Origin: Lachnospiraceae bacterium AF51-6-b8A
Lineage (GTDB): Bacteria > Bacillota > Clostridia > Lachnospirales > Lachnospiraceae
Assembly: GCA_027682585.1 (NCBI GenBank)
Contig: JAQCZH010000001.1
Span: forward strand, 248,001 to 312,000
Length of the DNA stretch: 64,000 nucleotides
Reading direction: 5' to 3'
Shown: piece by piece, positions 8,098 through 17,302 of the stretch
Layout: each line of letters begins with the position of its first letter
Numbering within the stretch: position 1 is the stretch's first letter
Made by a program: the position numbers and the translations under genes
Notes under the pieces: model-generated
The model's input: the letters and a program-made list of their open reading frames with translations, nothing else
Databases searched by the model: none
Told to the model about the DNA's origin: nothing

Positions 8098-8379
8098 ATG
8101 AGAGAATTGCGCTTTGACAAGCATATGAATAAGGATGTTGTGCTCTGCGTGTCCACAAATCACCGAGCTTCCAGCTCTACGATTGAGGCCCTGAATGAAG
8201 ATTCGATTTCCTATTCGATGAATGTGAAGAGAGTCCCCTTCTATCGGCGCAGAGAGTTTCAGGGGGCGGCGACGGTGTGCGTCATTTCTATCAATCGCAA
8301 TCTCTATCATAAGGCCAGAAGGAGTCTGGACCGCATTGACCCTATTTACCGCAGAAGGCTGCAGCTGAATGTGATTTGA
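8089..8379 (+). CDS. Small hypothetical protein, 96 residues
   Basis: I do not recognise this protein. The chosen ATG has AGGGGTGA six bases upstream; it encodes MLGMRELRFDKHMNKD and then VVLCVSTNHRASSSTI. The protein is basic and soluble, with an arginine-rich C-terminus (HKARRSLDRIDPIYRRR) and no cysteine cluster or membrane helix. The frame keeps ordinary synonymous codon use, which supports real coding. It is a single gene between the mecA terminator and its own terminator. The RNA around the start can fold so that the ribosome site sits in a loop, hinting at translational control. An RNA- or ribosome-binding role is only a guess from its charge. Confidence 0.6.
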   Translation: MLGMRELRFDKHMNKDVVLCVSTNHRASSSTIEALNEDSISYSMNVKRVPFYRRREFQGAATVCVISINRNLYHKARRSLDRIDPIYRRRLQLNVI

Positions 8380-8541
8380 GTCGAATTTGCGGCTGGCTGA
8401 TCCGGAGGAATCGTGAGATTCTGATGCAGTCGGGCAGGAGAGAAGGGTCGGGCCAGCGTACAGGCGAGGAATGAAGAAGAGGGCGCCAGGCGTCCGACAG
8501 GATACCGGGAAGATACAGAGCAAGTATATATCGTGCATTCT

Positions 8542-8577
8542 AAGGGGCGGGAAGAGATTCTCTGCCCCTTTCATTTG
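8542..8577 (+). terminator. Terminator after the 96-residue protein gene
   Basis: AAGGGGC pairs with GCCCCTT around a 15-base loop and is followed by TCATTTG. Confidence 0.6.
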
Positions 8578-8646
8578 TGACAATGGAATGCCTGCGGAAT
8601 ATAGATTCGATTGCTTTGGAAGAAGGGAAAGATCAAGGAGCGGATC

Positions 8647-9468
8647 ATGGAGACGAAGGCTTTATTTTTCGATATCGATGGAACTCTGGTCAATCAGAAG
8701 GGGGAGTTTTCGGCCTCTGCCAGGAGGGCTCTGAAACAGGCGAAAGATAAGGGACACAAGCTTCTTCTGTCCACGGGCCGCAACTTTGCCCAGATCCATC
8801 CGCAGCTGATAGACTTCGGCTTTGACGGGTATGTATGCGCCGCGGGTGCCTATGTCAAATGCGACGGCAGGCTGATCTATCATAAGACGATGCGGGAAGA
8901 GGAGCTAAAGCCCCTGACGGATTTTCTTCTGGCCCACGACACAATGGTAGGCCTGCAGGTGGAAGATGGATCTTACATTACGCCGCGCGGGCTTGAACAG
9001 ATTAAAGAGGGATTTCAAAAGCTGGGAGTTCCCAGGGAAAACATGGACTCTGTCCTGGGAGGTGTTCATATTGTGGATAATTTTGACCAGGTGAAGGGAG
9101 TGGAAAAACTCTTCTATAACTGGGCGGATATTACCGTTGCGGAGCTCGCGGATCAGACCAGCGACTATTTCCTGGTCCAGCCAGCCTCCTTCGGAGATAT
9201 CATGGATCAGTATTCCGGGGAAATTGCCATACGGGGGATTACTAAGGCCAGGGGAATGGAGAAGGCCCTTGATTACTACGGAATTGACCGCGAGAGCTCA
9301 GTCGGTTTTGGCGATGCCTTCAACGATCTGGAAATGATGGAGTACGCCGGGGTTGGCGTGGCCATGGGAAATGCCAGAGATGAGGTGAAACGCGCGGCCG
9401 ACTATGTGACAGACCACATCGACCGGGATGGAATTGCAAAGGCTTTGGAGAAATTGGAGCTCATCTGA
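8647..9468 (+). CDS. Cof-type HAD-IIB family hydrolase
   Basis: This is a 273-residue haloacid-dehalogenase phosphatase of the Cof subfamily. FFDIDGTL supplies nucleophile Asp9 and acid Asp11. LLSTGRN is motif II, and GFGDAFNDLEMM with VAMGNA forms the metal-binding end. The cap is of type C2B. Relatives dephosphorylate sugar phosphates, nucleotides or flavin precursors; the substrate cannot be told from sequence. AAGGAG six bases before 8647 decides the start over an upstream in-frame ATG. It appears to be a monocistronic gene. Confidence 0.92.
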   Translation: METKALFFDIDGTLVNQKGEFSASARRALKQAKDKGHKLLLSTGRNFAQIHPQLIDFGFDGYVCAAGAYVKCDGRLIYHKTMREEELKPLTDFLLAHDTMVGLQVEDGSYITPRGLEQIKEGFQKLGVPRENMDSVLGGVHIVDNFDQVKGVEKLFYNWADITVAELADQTSDYFLVQPASFGDIMDQYSGEIAIRGITKARGMEKALDYYGIDRESSVGFGDAFNDLEMMEYAGVGVAMGNARDEVKRAADYVTDHIDRDGIAKALEKLELI

Positions 9469-9625
9469 TTGCGCATGAGAGAATTACCCTTTGAAGACCT
9501 CCATATGTGAAGGCGATCTCCGAGGAGAGCGTACCTAAAACCGGGTGTTCGCAGAGCATGAGGAACAAGCGCTTTTGGTTATAGGTTCTATAAGGGATTG
9601 CTATAGGCAGAGGCGGTCGAATTCA

Positions 9626-9654
9626 TTGCATTGAAGCGGTAAAAACACTAAGAT
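9626..9654 (+). promoter_or_regulatory. Promoter of leuB
   Basis: TTGCAT and TAAGAT are 17 bases apart, giving a leader of about 42 bases. The 157 bases between the phosphatase gene and this promoter contain no T-box or leader peptide that I can recognise. Confidence 0.65.
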
Positions 9655-9702
9655 ATGAAGCAATAGCCAAATGGGCTTTGTGCGGAGAGAGGAGAGCGAT
9701 CG

Positions 9703-10806
9703 ATGGAGTATAAGATAGGCGTTATTTCCGGAGATGGAATCGGTCCTGAGATCGTCACTGAGGCAAAGAAGGTTCTGGATGCCGTCGGAGAGATTTATGG
9801 GATTTCTTTTCACTACACCGAGATTCTGATGGGCGGTATCTCCATTGATAAGACGGGCAGACCTCTGACGGAAGAGGCGGTTGCGGGCGCTCGAGCTTCG
9901 GATGCTGTTCTCATGGGTTCCATTGGAGGGAATACAGCGGCCAGTCCCTGGTATCAGCTGCCTCCGGATCTCCGCCCGGAAGCCGGACTGCTGGCTCTGC
10001 GCAAGGCCCTGAATCTTTTTGCCAACCTCCGGCCGGCTCTGCTCTATCCGCAGTTGAAGGCGGCATGTCCTCTGCGCGATGAGATCATCGGGGATGGTTT
10101 TGATATGATCATCGTCCGCGAACTGACCGGAGGCCTCTATTTTGGAGAGAGAAAGACCAGGGAGATGAACGGTCTGATCACAGCGACGGATACCCTGACC
10201 TACAATGAGGAGGAGATCCGCCGCATCGCGAAAAGAGCGTTTGACGTGGCTCGTAAGCGGAGGAAGAAGGTTACTTCGGTTGACAAGGCAAATGTTCTTG
10301 ATTCTTCCAGGCTCTGGAGAAAGATTGTGGAGGAAGTGGCTGAAGAGTATCCCGATGTGATCTGCCAGCATATGCTGGTAGACAATGCGGCCATGCAGCT
10401 GGTTAAGGATCCTGGACAGTTTGATGTGATCCTTACCGAGAATATGTTTGGCGATATTCTCTCCGATGAGGCATCTATGGTGACGGGATCGATTGGGATG
10501 CTGGCATCCGCCAGCTTAAATGAGACGAAGTTCGGCCTCTATGAGCCTTCCGGTGGATCCGCTCCCGATATTGCGGGCAAGGGAATTGCGAATCCGATTG
10601 CCACGGTTCTGTCCGCAGCGATGATGCTTCGCTTCTCTTTCGATCAGGATCTGGCTGCGGGTGCCATTGAGGCTGCCGTGGCAAGAACTCTGGAAGAGGG
10701 GTATCGCACGGCCGATATTATGCCAAAGCTCAGCGAGAAGACCCGGGGGATCCGACAGGTCGGAACATCCGAGATGGGAGACCGGATCTGCCAGAGACTG
10801 GTCTGA
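9703..10806 (+). CDS. leuB: 3-isopropylmalate dehydrogenase
   Basis: LeuB oxidises and decarboxylates 3-isopropylmalate in leucine synthesis with NAD. The 367-residue protein has the family start [12 protein letters not shown], the substrate loop [17 protein letters not shown] with its arginines, [13 protein letters not shown] with the catalytic tyrosine, [14 protein letters not shown] with the catalytic lysine, and the metal-binding [26 protein letters not shown] fits LeuB better than isocitrate dehydrogenase. leuA and leuCD are not in the window. It precedes ilvD by 154 bases, so the branched-chain genes may form one unit. Confidence 0.96.
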   Translation: MEYKIGVISGDGIGPEIVTEAKKVLDAVGEIYGISFHYTEILMGGISIDKTGRPLTEEAVAGARASDAVLMGSIGGNTAASPWYQLPPDLRPEAGLLALRKALNLFANLRPALLYPQLKAACPLRDEIIGDGFDMIIVRELTGGLYFGERKTREMNGLITATDTLTYNEEEIRRIAKRAFDVARKRRKKVTSVDKANVLDSSRLWRKIVEEVAEEYPDVICQHMLVDNAAMQLVKDPGQFDVILTENMFGDILSDEASMVTGSIGMLASASLNETKFGLYEPSGGSAPDIAGKGIANPIATVLSAAMMLRFSFDQDLAAGAIEAAVARTLEEGYRTADIMPKLSEKTRGIRQVGTSEMGDRICQRLV

Positions 10807-10960
10807 AGATCAGGAAGCCCCCTGGATGAAGACCAGAAGAGGGCTATGGGTGAAGATTAAGAGAAGAACCTGTCTGAAATCGAGAAAGAAAACAAAGGGA
10901 ATATGTGCATGGAGCATGCCATTGCCATAAGGATGCAGGTTAGAAAATGAGGAGACAGTT

Positions 10961-12655
10961 ATGATCAGTGACAACATGAAAGCAGGCAAACAGCAGGCTC
11001 CGGCCCGTTCTCTCTTAAACGCTCTCGGGTTCACTCCAGAGGAGATCAAAAAGCCTCTGATCGGCATTGTCAGCGGCTATAATGAGATTGTGCCAGGGCA
11101 TATGGATCTGGATAAGATTGCCGATGCCGTCAAGCTGGGAGTTGCAGAGGCCGGCGGAACCCCTGTGGTCTTCCCGGCTATCGCTGTCTGTGACGGCCTG
11201 GCTATGGGACATATCGGCATGAAGTATTCTCTGGTCTCCAGAGATCTGATCGCCGATTCAACAGAGGCAATGGCCATTGCTCACCAGTTTGACGGACTGG
11301 TTATGATCCCCAACTGTGATAAGACCGTTCCGGGAATGCTGATGGCGGCCGCCCGTATCAATATCCCTACGGTGGTTGTATCCGGAGGACCGATGCTGGC
11401 CGGTCACGTTCAGGGGAAGAAGACCTCCCTGTCCTCTATGTTTGAGGCGGTTGGCGCCAATGCAGCGGGGAGAATGGATGATGAGACTCTTAACTGCTTT
11501 GAAAATGGGGCCTGTCCCACCTGTGGCTCCTGCTCTGGCATGTACACGGCCAACTCCATGAACTGTCTGACGGAAGCTCTGGGCATGGGGCTGCGCGGGA
11601 ACGGCACCATTCCGGCTGTCTACTCTGAGCGGCGCAAGCTGGCTAAAAGAGCCGGTTACACTGTCATGGAACTGGTCAGAAAGGGAATCCGCCCCAGAGA
11701 TATCATGACCAGAGAGTCCATCCTGAATGCTCTGACCGTCGATATGGCCCTGGGCTGCTCCACGAACTCTATGCTTCATCTGCCGGCCATTGCCCATGAG
11801 ATCGGCTTTGACTTTGATATTACCTTTGCCAACCCCATCTCTGAGCGCACCCCAAATCTCTGCCATCTTGCCCCGGCGGGACATCACTATATTGAGGAAC
11901 TCAATGAGGCCGGAGGCGTCTATGCAGTCATGCATGAACTGGCGAAGAAAGACTTGATCCATGAGGACTGTCTGACGGTGTCCGGTGAGACGATCGGCCA
12001 GGCGATTGCGGGAGCGGTTAACTTAAATTCCGAGGTCATCCGGCCTGTCGAGAATCCCTTTTCAGAACAGGGAGGCCTTGCTGTCCTGACCGGGAACATG
12101 GCTCCGGACGGATCTGTCGTCAAGAGATCTGCCGTCGCCCCTCAGATGATGCATCACGAGGGACCGGCCCGCGTCTTTGACTGTGAGGAAGACGCAATTA
12201 AGGCGATTAAGGGAGGCAGGATTATTCCGGGCGATGTGGTAGTCATTCGTTATGAGGGACCCAAGGGAGGGCCGGGGATGCGCGAGATGCTCAATCCTAC
12301 TTCCGCCATTGCGGGTATGGGCCTGGGCGAGTCTGTCGCTCTGATCACAGACGGCCGTTTTTCCGGAGCCTCCAGAGGCGCCTCTATCGGCCATGTCTCT
12401 CCTGAGGCGGCTGTCGGCGGCCCGATCGCTCTGATTGAAGAAGGAGATGTCATCGAGATCGATATTCCGGGGATGCGCTTAAATGTTAAGGTTTCGGATC
12501 AGGAGCTGGCAGACAGAAGGGCAAATTGGAAGCCGAGGAGGCCTTCTGTCACGACCGGGTATCTGGCTCGCTACGCTGCTATGGTAACCTCAGGTAACCG
12601 CGGCGCGGTTCTTGAGGTTCCTGGGGGTGAGCGAGAACAGGAGCAGATGGGATAG
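10961..12655 (+). CDS. ilvD: Dihydroxy-acid dehydratase
   Basis: IlvD dehydrates 2,3-dihydroxy acids to the 2-keto acid precursors of valine and isoleucine and needs an iron-sulfur cluster. The 564-residue protein carries the cluster cysteines Cys119 ([12 protein letters not shown]) and Cys188 ([14 protein letters not shown]). The terminal [19 protein letters not shown] signature is intact. AGGAGAC lies just upstream of the ATG. ilvB follows after 18 bases, so the pair is surely co-transcribed. ilvC and ilvE are not present. Confidence 0.97.
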   Translation: MISDNMKAGKQQAPARSLLNALGFTPEEIKKPLIGIVSGYNEIVPGHMDLDKIADAVKLGVAEAGGTPVVFPAIAVCDGLAMGHIGMKYSLVSRDLIADSTEAMAIAHQFDGLVMIPNCDKTVPGMLMAAARINIPTVVVSGGPMLAGHVQGKKTSLSSMFEAVGANAAGRMDDETLNCFENGACPTCGSCSGMYTANSMNCLTEALGMGLRGNGTIPAVYSERRKLAKRAGYTVMELVRKGIRPRDIMTRESILNALTVDMALGCSTNSMLHLPAIAHEIGFDFDITFANPISERTPNLCHLAPAGHHYIEELNEAGGVYAVMHELAKKDLIHEDCLTVSGETIGQAIAGAVNLNSEVIRPVENPFSEQGGLAVLTGNMAPDGSVVKRSAVAPQMMHHEGPARVFDCEEDAIKAIKGGRIIPGDVVVIRYEGPKGGPGMREMLNPTSAIAGMGLGESVALITDGRFSGASRGASIGHVSPEAAVGGPIALIEEGDVIEIDIPGMRLNVKVSDQELADRRANWKPRRPSVTTGYLARYAAMVTSGNRGAVLEVPGGEREQEQMG

Positions 12656-12673
12656 AATGGGAGCAAGCAGGAT

Positions 12674-14365
12674 ATGCAAATGACAGGATCACAGATATTG
12701 ATCGAATGCCTGAAAGAGCAGGGCGTTGATACCGTCTTCGGATACCCGGGCGGGGCGATTCTGAATGTCTACGATGAGCTCTACCGCCACAGGGACGAAA
12801 TTCGCCACGTTCTGACCAGCCATGAGCAGGGAGCCTCGCATGCCGCAGACGGCTATGCGAGGGCAACCGGCAGGGTAGGAGTCTGTCTGGCCACATCCGG
12901 TCCTGGCGCGACGAACCTGGTCACCGGCATTGCGACCGCCTATATGGACTCTGTGCCTCTGGTGGCCATCACCTGCAATGTGGGAGTCTCCCTTCTGGGA
13001 AAGGATTCCTTTCAGGAGGTGGATATTGCAGGGATTACCATGCCTGTCACCAAGCATAATTTTATTGTCAAAGATGTTCACCATCTGGCCAATACCCTGC
13101 GTAGAGCCTTTGCCATAGCCAGGAGCGGACGCCCTGGTCCTGTCCTGGTTGACATCACCAAGGATGTGACTGCGGCTGCGGCTTCCTTCGAGAATAAGGT
13201 GCCGGAGCGGCTGCAGAAAAAGGGAGAGAGAATCAGCCGGGAGAGCCTGGAAAAGGCTGTCCGCATGATCCGGGCCGCCAGGCGCCCCTATATCTTTGTG
13301 GGCGGCGGAGCCGTGATTTCAGGGGCGGAGGAAGAGCTGGCGACATTTGCCAGGCTTGTGGATGCTCCGGTCTGTGATTCCCTGATGGGTAAGGGGGCGT
13401 TTGATGGGAATGATCCTGCCTACTCCGGTATGCTTGGTATGCATGGGACCAAGGCATCCAACTTCGGAGTCAGCCGCTGCGACCTTTTAATTGCGATCGG
13501 GACCCGTTTTTCCGATCGGGTGATCGGCAATCCAAAGGCCTTTGCCAGGGATGCTAAAATTCTTCAGATTGATATTGATCCTGCAGAAATCAATAAGAAT
13601 GTTGTAGTCAACGCGGATGTTATAGGTGATGTCAGAGAGGTACTTTCCAGGCTGAATTCACTCTTGGAGCCGTGTGATCACACAGACTGGAAGAGAGAAG
13701 CGGCGGAGGCGAAAGAACGCTTTCCTCTGACCTATGACCGATCTGAACTCTCCGGCCCCTATCTGGTTGAAAAGATCTGTGAGAAGACAGGCGGAAACGC
13801 CATTATTGTGACGGAAGTGGGTCAGCACCAGATGTGGGCGGCTCAGTACTATCGCTTTCGCCGTCCCCGTCAGTTCCTGACTTCCGGCGGCCTTGGGACA
13901 ATGGGATACGGTCTGGGAGCCGCCATTGGGGCACAGATCGGCTGCCCGGATCAGCAGGTTATCAATATTGCCGGTGACGGTTGTTTCCGTATGAACATGA
14001 ATGAGATCGCAACGGCTGTCCGTGAGCATCTGCCCCTGATCGAGGTCATTGTGGACAACCGGGTTCTGGGCATGGTTCGCCAGTGGCAGGATCTCTTCTA
14101 TGGGAAGCGCTATTCCCAGACGCTTTTGTCTGATAATATCGACTATGTGAAACTGGCAGAGGCAATGGGGGCGACAGCCTATTCTGTCTCTACGAAAGAG
14201 GAGTTCGATACCGCCCTTGACGCGGCTCTGGCTGCCAGAACCCCGGTTCTGATTGATGCCCGCATTGATCCCGACGGCAAGGTCTGGCCCATGGTTGCTC
14301 CCGGGAAGTCGATCTCACAGGCATTTGATAAGAAGGATCTGGACCGGGGCCTTGCGATTCACTGA
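12674..14365 (+). CDS. ilvB: Acetolactate synthase, large subunit
   Basis: This enzyme condenses pyruvate units to acetolactate, the first common step to valine, leucine and isoleucine. The 563-residue protein has the three domains of thiamine-diphosphate enzymes: N-terminal TSHEQGASHAADGYAR with the cofactor-activating glutamate, a central FAD-binding domain, and a C-terminal ThDP motif GDGCFRMNMNEIATAV. VLGMVRQWQ supports the biosynthetic rather than catabolic form. No small regulatory subunit (ilvN) gene follows, which is unusual next to ilvB and implies one elsewhere or a subunit-independent enzyme. Confidence 0.95.
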   Translation: MQMTGSQILIECLKEQGVDTVFGYPGGAILNVYDELYRHRDEIRHVLTSHEQGASHAADGYARATGRVGVCLATSGPGATNLVTGIATAYMDSVPLVAITCNVGVSLLGKDSFQEVDIAGITMPVTKHNFIVKDVHHLANTLRRAFAIARSGRPGPVLVDITKDVTAAAASFENKVPERLQKKGERISRESLEKAVRMIRAARRPYIFVGGGAVISGAEEELATFARLVDAPVCDSLMGKGAFDGNDPAYSGMLGMHGTKASNFGVSRCDLLIAIGTRFSDRVIGNPKAFARDAKILQIDIDPAEINKNVVVNADVIGDVREVLSRLNSLLEPCDHTDWKREAAEAKERFPLTYDRSELSGPYLVEKICEKTGGNAIIVTEVGQHQMWAAQYYRFRRPRQFLTSGGLGTMGYGLGAAIGAQIGCPDQQVINIAGDGCFRMNMNEIATAVREHLPLIEVIVDNRVLGMVRQWQDLFYGKRYSQTLLSDNIDYVKLAEAMGATAYSVSTKEEFDTALDAALAARTPVLIDARIDPDGKVWPMVAPGKSISQAFDKKDLDRGLAIH

Positions 14366-14446
14366 CGTTACTGCGGCTGTCCCGCGCGGTTGACAGGGCG
14401 GTTCCCTTCTGCGGCGGAGGCCGGATCTGTTTCCTGCTGCAGCTGA

Positions 14447-14475
14447 TTGACAGGAATTGCTGTCTTGCACAGATT
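14447..14475 (+). promoter_or_regulatory. Possible promoter of serC
   Basis: A perfect TTGACA is followed 17 bases later by the poor -10 CAGATT. Confidence 0.35.
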
Positions 14476-14493
14476 CAGAGAAAGGAAATTAAA

Positions 14494-15585
14494 ATGAGCA
14501 GAGTCTATAACTTCTCCGCCGGTCCGGCGGTTCTTCCGGAGGAAGTGTTAAAAGAAGCGCAGGAAGAGATCATGGATTACCGCGGCTGCGGGATGTCTGT
14601 CATGGAGATGTCACATCGATCCTCTATGTTCCAGCAGATCATTGATGAGGCAGAGGCCGATTTCCGCGCTCTGGCCGGCGTACCGGATAATTATAAAGTC
14701 CTCTTCCTTCAGGGAGGCGCTACACAGCAGTTTGCCGCTATTCCTATGAATCTGATGCGGCATAAGAAGGCGGGTTACATCATCACAGGCCAGTGGGCTA
14801 AGAAGGCGGCAGCAGAGGCCAAGAAATACGGCCAGGTTGTCGAGCTGGCTTCTTCTGCGGACAGAACCTTCTCCTATATTCCTGATCTCTCTCATCTTCC
14901 CGTCACGGAGGATATGGACTATGTCTATATCTGCCAGAACAACACGATTTACGGGACCCGCTATTCAGAGCTTCCCGATACCGGGGGGGTAAATCTGGTC
15001 AGTGACGTCTCTTCCATGTTCCTGTCGGAGCCTCTGGATATCTCCAGGTATGCTGTCATGTACGGCGGCGTGCAGAAGAATGTAGGCCCTGCCGGTCTGG
15101 TCATTGACGTCGTTCGCGAGGATCTGATCCGTGAGGATCTGGATGCGTCCGTTCCCACCATGTTGCGCTTTGATACCCAGGCCAGGGCAGGTTCTCTCTA
15201 CAATACGCCCAACTGCTGGGCCATCTACATCTGCGGCAAGGTCTTCAAGTGGCTTAAGAGCATGGGCGGTCTTAGCGTTATGAAGCAGAGAAATGAGGAA
15301 AAGGCCGCTATTCTCTATGACTTCTTGGATCAGTCGAAGCTCTTTCGCGGAACGGTCGTCAGGAAGGATCGGTCGATGATGAACGTCCCCTTTGTGACGG
15401 GCGACAAGGATCTGGACGCGAAGTTCGTTGCTGAGGCTAAGGCTGCCGGGCTGGAGAATCTCAAGGGGCACAGAAGTGTCGGCGGCATGAGAGCATCCAT
15501 CTATAACGCCATGCCTAAGGCGGGGGTTGAGAAACTGGTTGACTTCATGGAAGATTTTGAGAAGAAGAATCGCTGCGTTGTCTGA
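14494..15585 (+). CDS. serC: Phosphoserine aminotransferase
   Basis: SerC transaminates 3-phosphohydroxypyruvate to phosphoserine. The 363-residue class V aminotransferase starts with the diagnostic YNFSAGPAVLPEEVL. It has the substrate-binding FLQGGATQQFAA and the PLP lysine Lys195 in YGGVQKNVGPAGL. HRSVGGMRASIYNAMP near the end is family-typical. AAAGGAAA precedes the ATG. serA follows after 74 bases in the same direction, giving a serine-synthesis pair. A phosphoserine phosphatase gene is not next to them. Confidence 0.97.
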   Translation: MSRVYNFSAGPAVLPEEVLKEAQEEIMDYRGCGMSVMEMSHRSSMFQQIIDEAEADFRALAGVPDNYKVLFLQGGATQQFAAIPMNLMRHKKAGYIITGQWAKKAAAEAKKYGQVVELASSADRTFSYIPDLSHLPVTEDMDYVYICQNNTIYGTRYSELPDTGGVNLVSDVSSMFLSEPLDISRYAVMYGGVQKNVGPAGLVIDVVREDLIREDLDASVPTMLRFDTQARAGSLYNTPNCWAIYICGKVFKWLKSMGGLSVMKQRNEEKAAILYDFLDQSKLFRGTVVRKDRSMMNVPFVTGDKDLDAKFVAEAKAAGLENLKGHRSVGGMRASIYNAMPKAGVEKLVDFMEDFEKKNRCVV

Positions 15586-15659
15586 TGGATCCCTTTGGCC
15601 AGGGCGCCTTGAAAGACGAAAGGCCGTATTTCAGTTCATACAAGGAAGGGGAGAATGCT

Positions 15660-16823
15660 ATGTATAACTATGCAACTCTGGATCATATTGCCAAGGTTGG
15701 CACGGATCTGTTCAGCACGGATTACCGGTATGTTGAGGAAACGGAGAGAGCAAAGGCTATCCTGGTTCGTTCATCCAAGATGCATGAGATGGATTTCTCT
15801 GATCAGCTTCTGGCCATTGCAAGAGCCGGTGCGGGAGTCAATAATATTCCACTGGACCGTTGCGCCAGGGAGGGAATTGTGGTATTTAATACTCCCGGGG
15901 CCAATGCCAACGCGGTCAAGGAACTGGTTATTGCCGGTATGCTCTTAGCTTCCCGTGATATTGTCGGAGGCATCGACTGGGTCAGGGCAAATGCCTCTGA
16001 TGCCGATATTGCAAAGGCGGCGGAGAAGGCCAAGAAGCAGTTCGCCGGCCGGGAACTGGCGGGAAAGAAGCTTGGCGTCATCGGTTTGGGGGCCATTGGC
16101 CAGAAGGTGGCGAATACGGCTCTGCACCTGAGTATGGAAGTCCTGGGTTATGACCCCTATATTTCTGTCGGCGCCGCCTGGAATTTGTCTCGCAATGTTC
16201 AGCATGTCTCCAATGTGGAGGACATCTACAGAGAATGTGATTATATTACTCTGCATGTGCCCGCTTTGGATACTACAAGAGGAATGATCTCTAAGGCCGC
16301 TGTCCAGCAGATGAAGCGGGGCGTTGTTGTTTTGAATTTCGCCAGAGATCTTCTGGTCGATGAGAAAGCCCTCTTAAACGGTATTGCTGCCGGAAAGATC
16401 CGCAGCTATGTGACCGACTTCGCCAATCCGACTGTCGCCGGTGCCGAAGGCGTGATCGTGACTCCTCATCTGGGCGCTTCTACCTCAGAGGCAGAGGACA
16501 ACTGTGCTATGATGGCTGTCGAGGAAATCCGCAACTATATTGAGAATGGAAATATCATTAACTCGGTCAATTTTCCCCGCTGCGACATGGGCGAGTGCTC
16601 CGCTGAGAGTCGTCTGGCTGTCCTCCATAAGAATTCCAAGGGAACCCTTGCGGCCATCACAAGCATCGTGGGTGACGCAGATGTCAATGTGGCTGATATG
16701 ACCAATAAGTCCAGGGGAGATTATGCCTATACCCTGATGGATCTGGACTCTGCCATGCCCCAGGATGTGATTGAGAAGCTTGACGCGCTGGAGTCTGTGA
16801 TCAAGGTCAGGGTAGTCAAGTAA
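15660..16823 (+). CDS. serA: Phosphoglycerate dehydrogenase (clostridial short form)
   Basis: SerA oxidises 3-phosphoglycerate with NAD, the first step of serine synthesis. From the ATG at 15660, behind AAGGAAGGGGAG, the protein has 387 residues. It has an N-terminal substrate domain, the Rossmann motif GLGAIG from residue 142, and a C-terminal ACT-like domain (about 315-387). The triad region is unusual. Arg229 lies in NFARDLLVDE rather than NxARGG, His270 is in TPHLGAS, and the segment that usually holds the catalytic glutamate reads DFANP (253-257). This pattern recurs in a known Firmicutes/Bacteroidetes subfamily, so it is not a local mutation. Confidence 0.9.
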   Translation: MYNYATLDHIAKVGTDLFSTDYRYVEETERAKAILVRSSKMHEMDFSDQLLAIARAGAGVNNIPLDRCAREGIVVFNTPGANANAVKELVIAGMLLASRDIVGGIDWVRANASDADIAKAAEKAKKQFAGRELAGKKLGVIGLGAIGQKVANTALHLSMEVLGYDPYISVGAAWNLSRNVQHVSNVEDIYRECDYITLHVPALDTTRGMISKAAVQQMKRGVVVLNFARDLLVDEKALLNGIAAGKIRSYVTDFANPTVAGAEGVIVTPHLGASTSEAEDNCAMMAVEEIRNYIENGNIINSVNFPRCDMGECSAESRLAVLHKNSKGTLAAITSIVGDADVNVADMTNKSRGDYAYTLMDLDSAMPQDVIEKLDALESVIKVRVVK

Positions 16824-16892
16824 TCCAAGGAGAAGAGCACATATGAAGCTGCCTTATGGCATCTCATGATATCCTGTGCAGAGTTTGGGGCC

Positions 16893-16901
16893 TGTTATAA
16901 T
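16893..16901 (+). promoter_or_regulatory. Extended -10 element after serA
   Basis: TGT directly precedes a perfect TATAAT. It lies only 30 bases before the terminator hairpin and has no gene behind it. Confidence 0.4.
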
Positions 16902-16930
16902 CCTGTACTTGAAAAATGTCTGCGAGAGAA

Positions 16931-16983
16931 AGAGCGCTCATGGCGACGGAGAGAAAAAGTCGTCTTTGAGCGCTTTCTTATAT
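16931..16983 (+). terminator. Terminator of the serCA unit
   Basis: AGCGCTCA/TGAGCGCT arms enclose an inner CGAC/GTCG stem and are followed by TTTCTTATAT. The next 200 bases, up to 17194, are AT-rich with no gene. They include a TATAAT at 17041 and a TATACT at 17151 without convincing -35 partners. Confidence 0.65.
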
Positions 16984-17194
16984 GCATACATTTTGAGAGA
17001 ACGACTCTTTTAGATAAAGATAAGATCTTGTCTGTTTTGCTATAATATTTTTGGAATATGCGTGCAATGTCTTTGCGGGACTGGCTCAGGATAGCGTTTA
17101 TGCGCGTCTTATGCGGCTTTAAGGATCTGGCGCAAATCAGCCGCATTCTTTATACTTAACCTGTATGTGGTTTTCACTCTCTGGAGGTGAATCA

Positions 17195-17302
17195 ATGAAA
17201 AATAAAAAACAGAAGTTAACCCTGGCGGCAAGCCTTGTGATGCTGCCTGTGGTCTTTGCCGGAGAATTGATTTTACAGATTTGGGAGAAAGATAAGGCAT
17301 GA
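17195..17302 (+). CDS. 35-residue membrane peptide coupled to mscS
   Basis: A short frame starts at ATG 17195 behind a near-perfect GGAGGTGA (17183-17190). It encodes a basic head (MKNKKQK), then a hydrophobic stretch LTLAASLVMLPVVFAGELIL that can span the membrane once, and a charged tail. Its TGA overlaps the ATG of mscS (ATGA), a sign of translational coupling. The mscS start has no equally strong ribosome site of its own. It could be a channel-associated peptide or simply a leader that delivers ribosomes to mscS. I know of no family for it. Confidence 0.6.
   Translation: MKNKKQKLTLAASLVMLPVVFAGELILQIWEKDKA

Noticed and set aside
9469..9625. T-box or leader-peptide attenuator before leuB
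   Set aside because: No AGGGTGG-type T-box sequence, specifier stem or leucine-rich leader was found.
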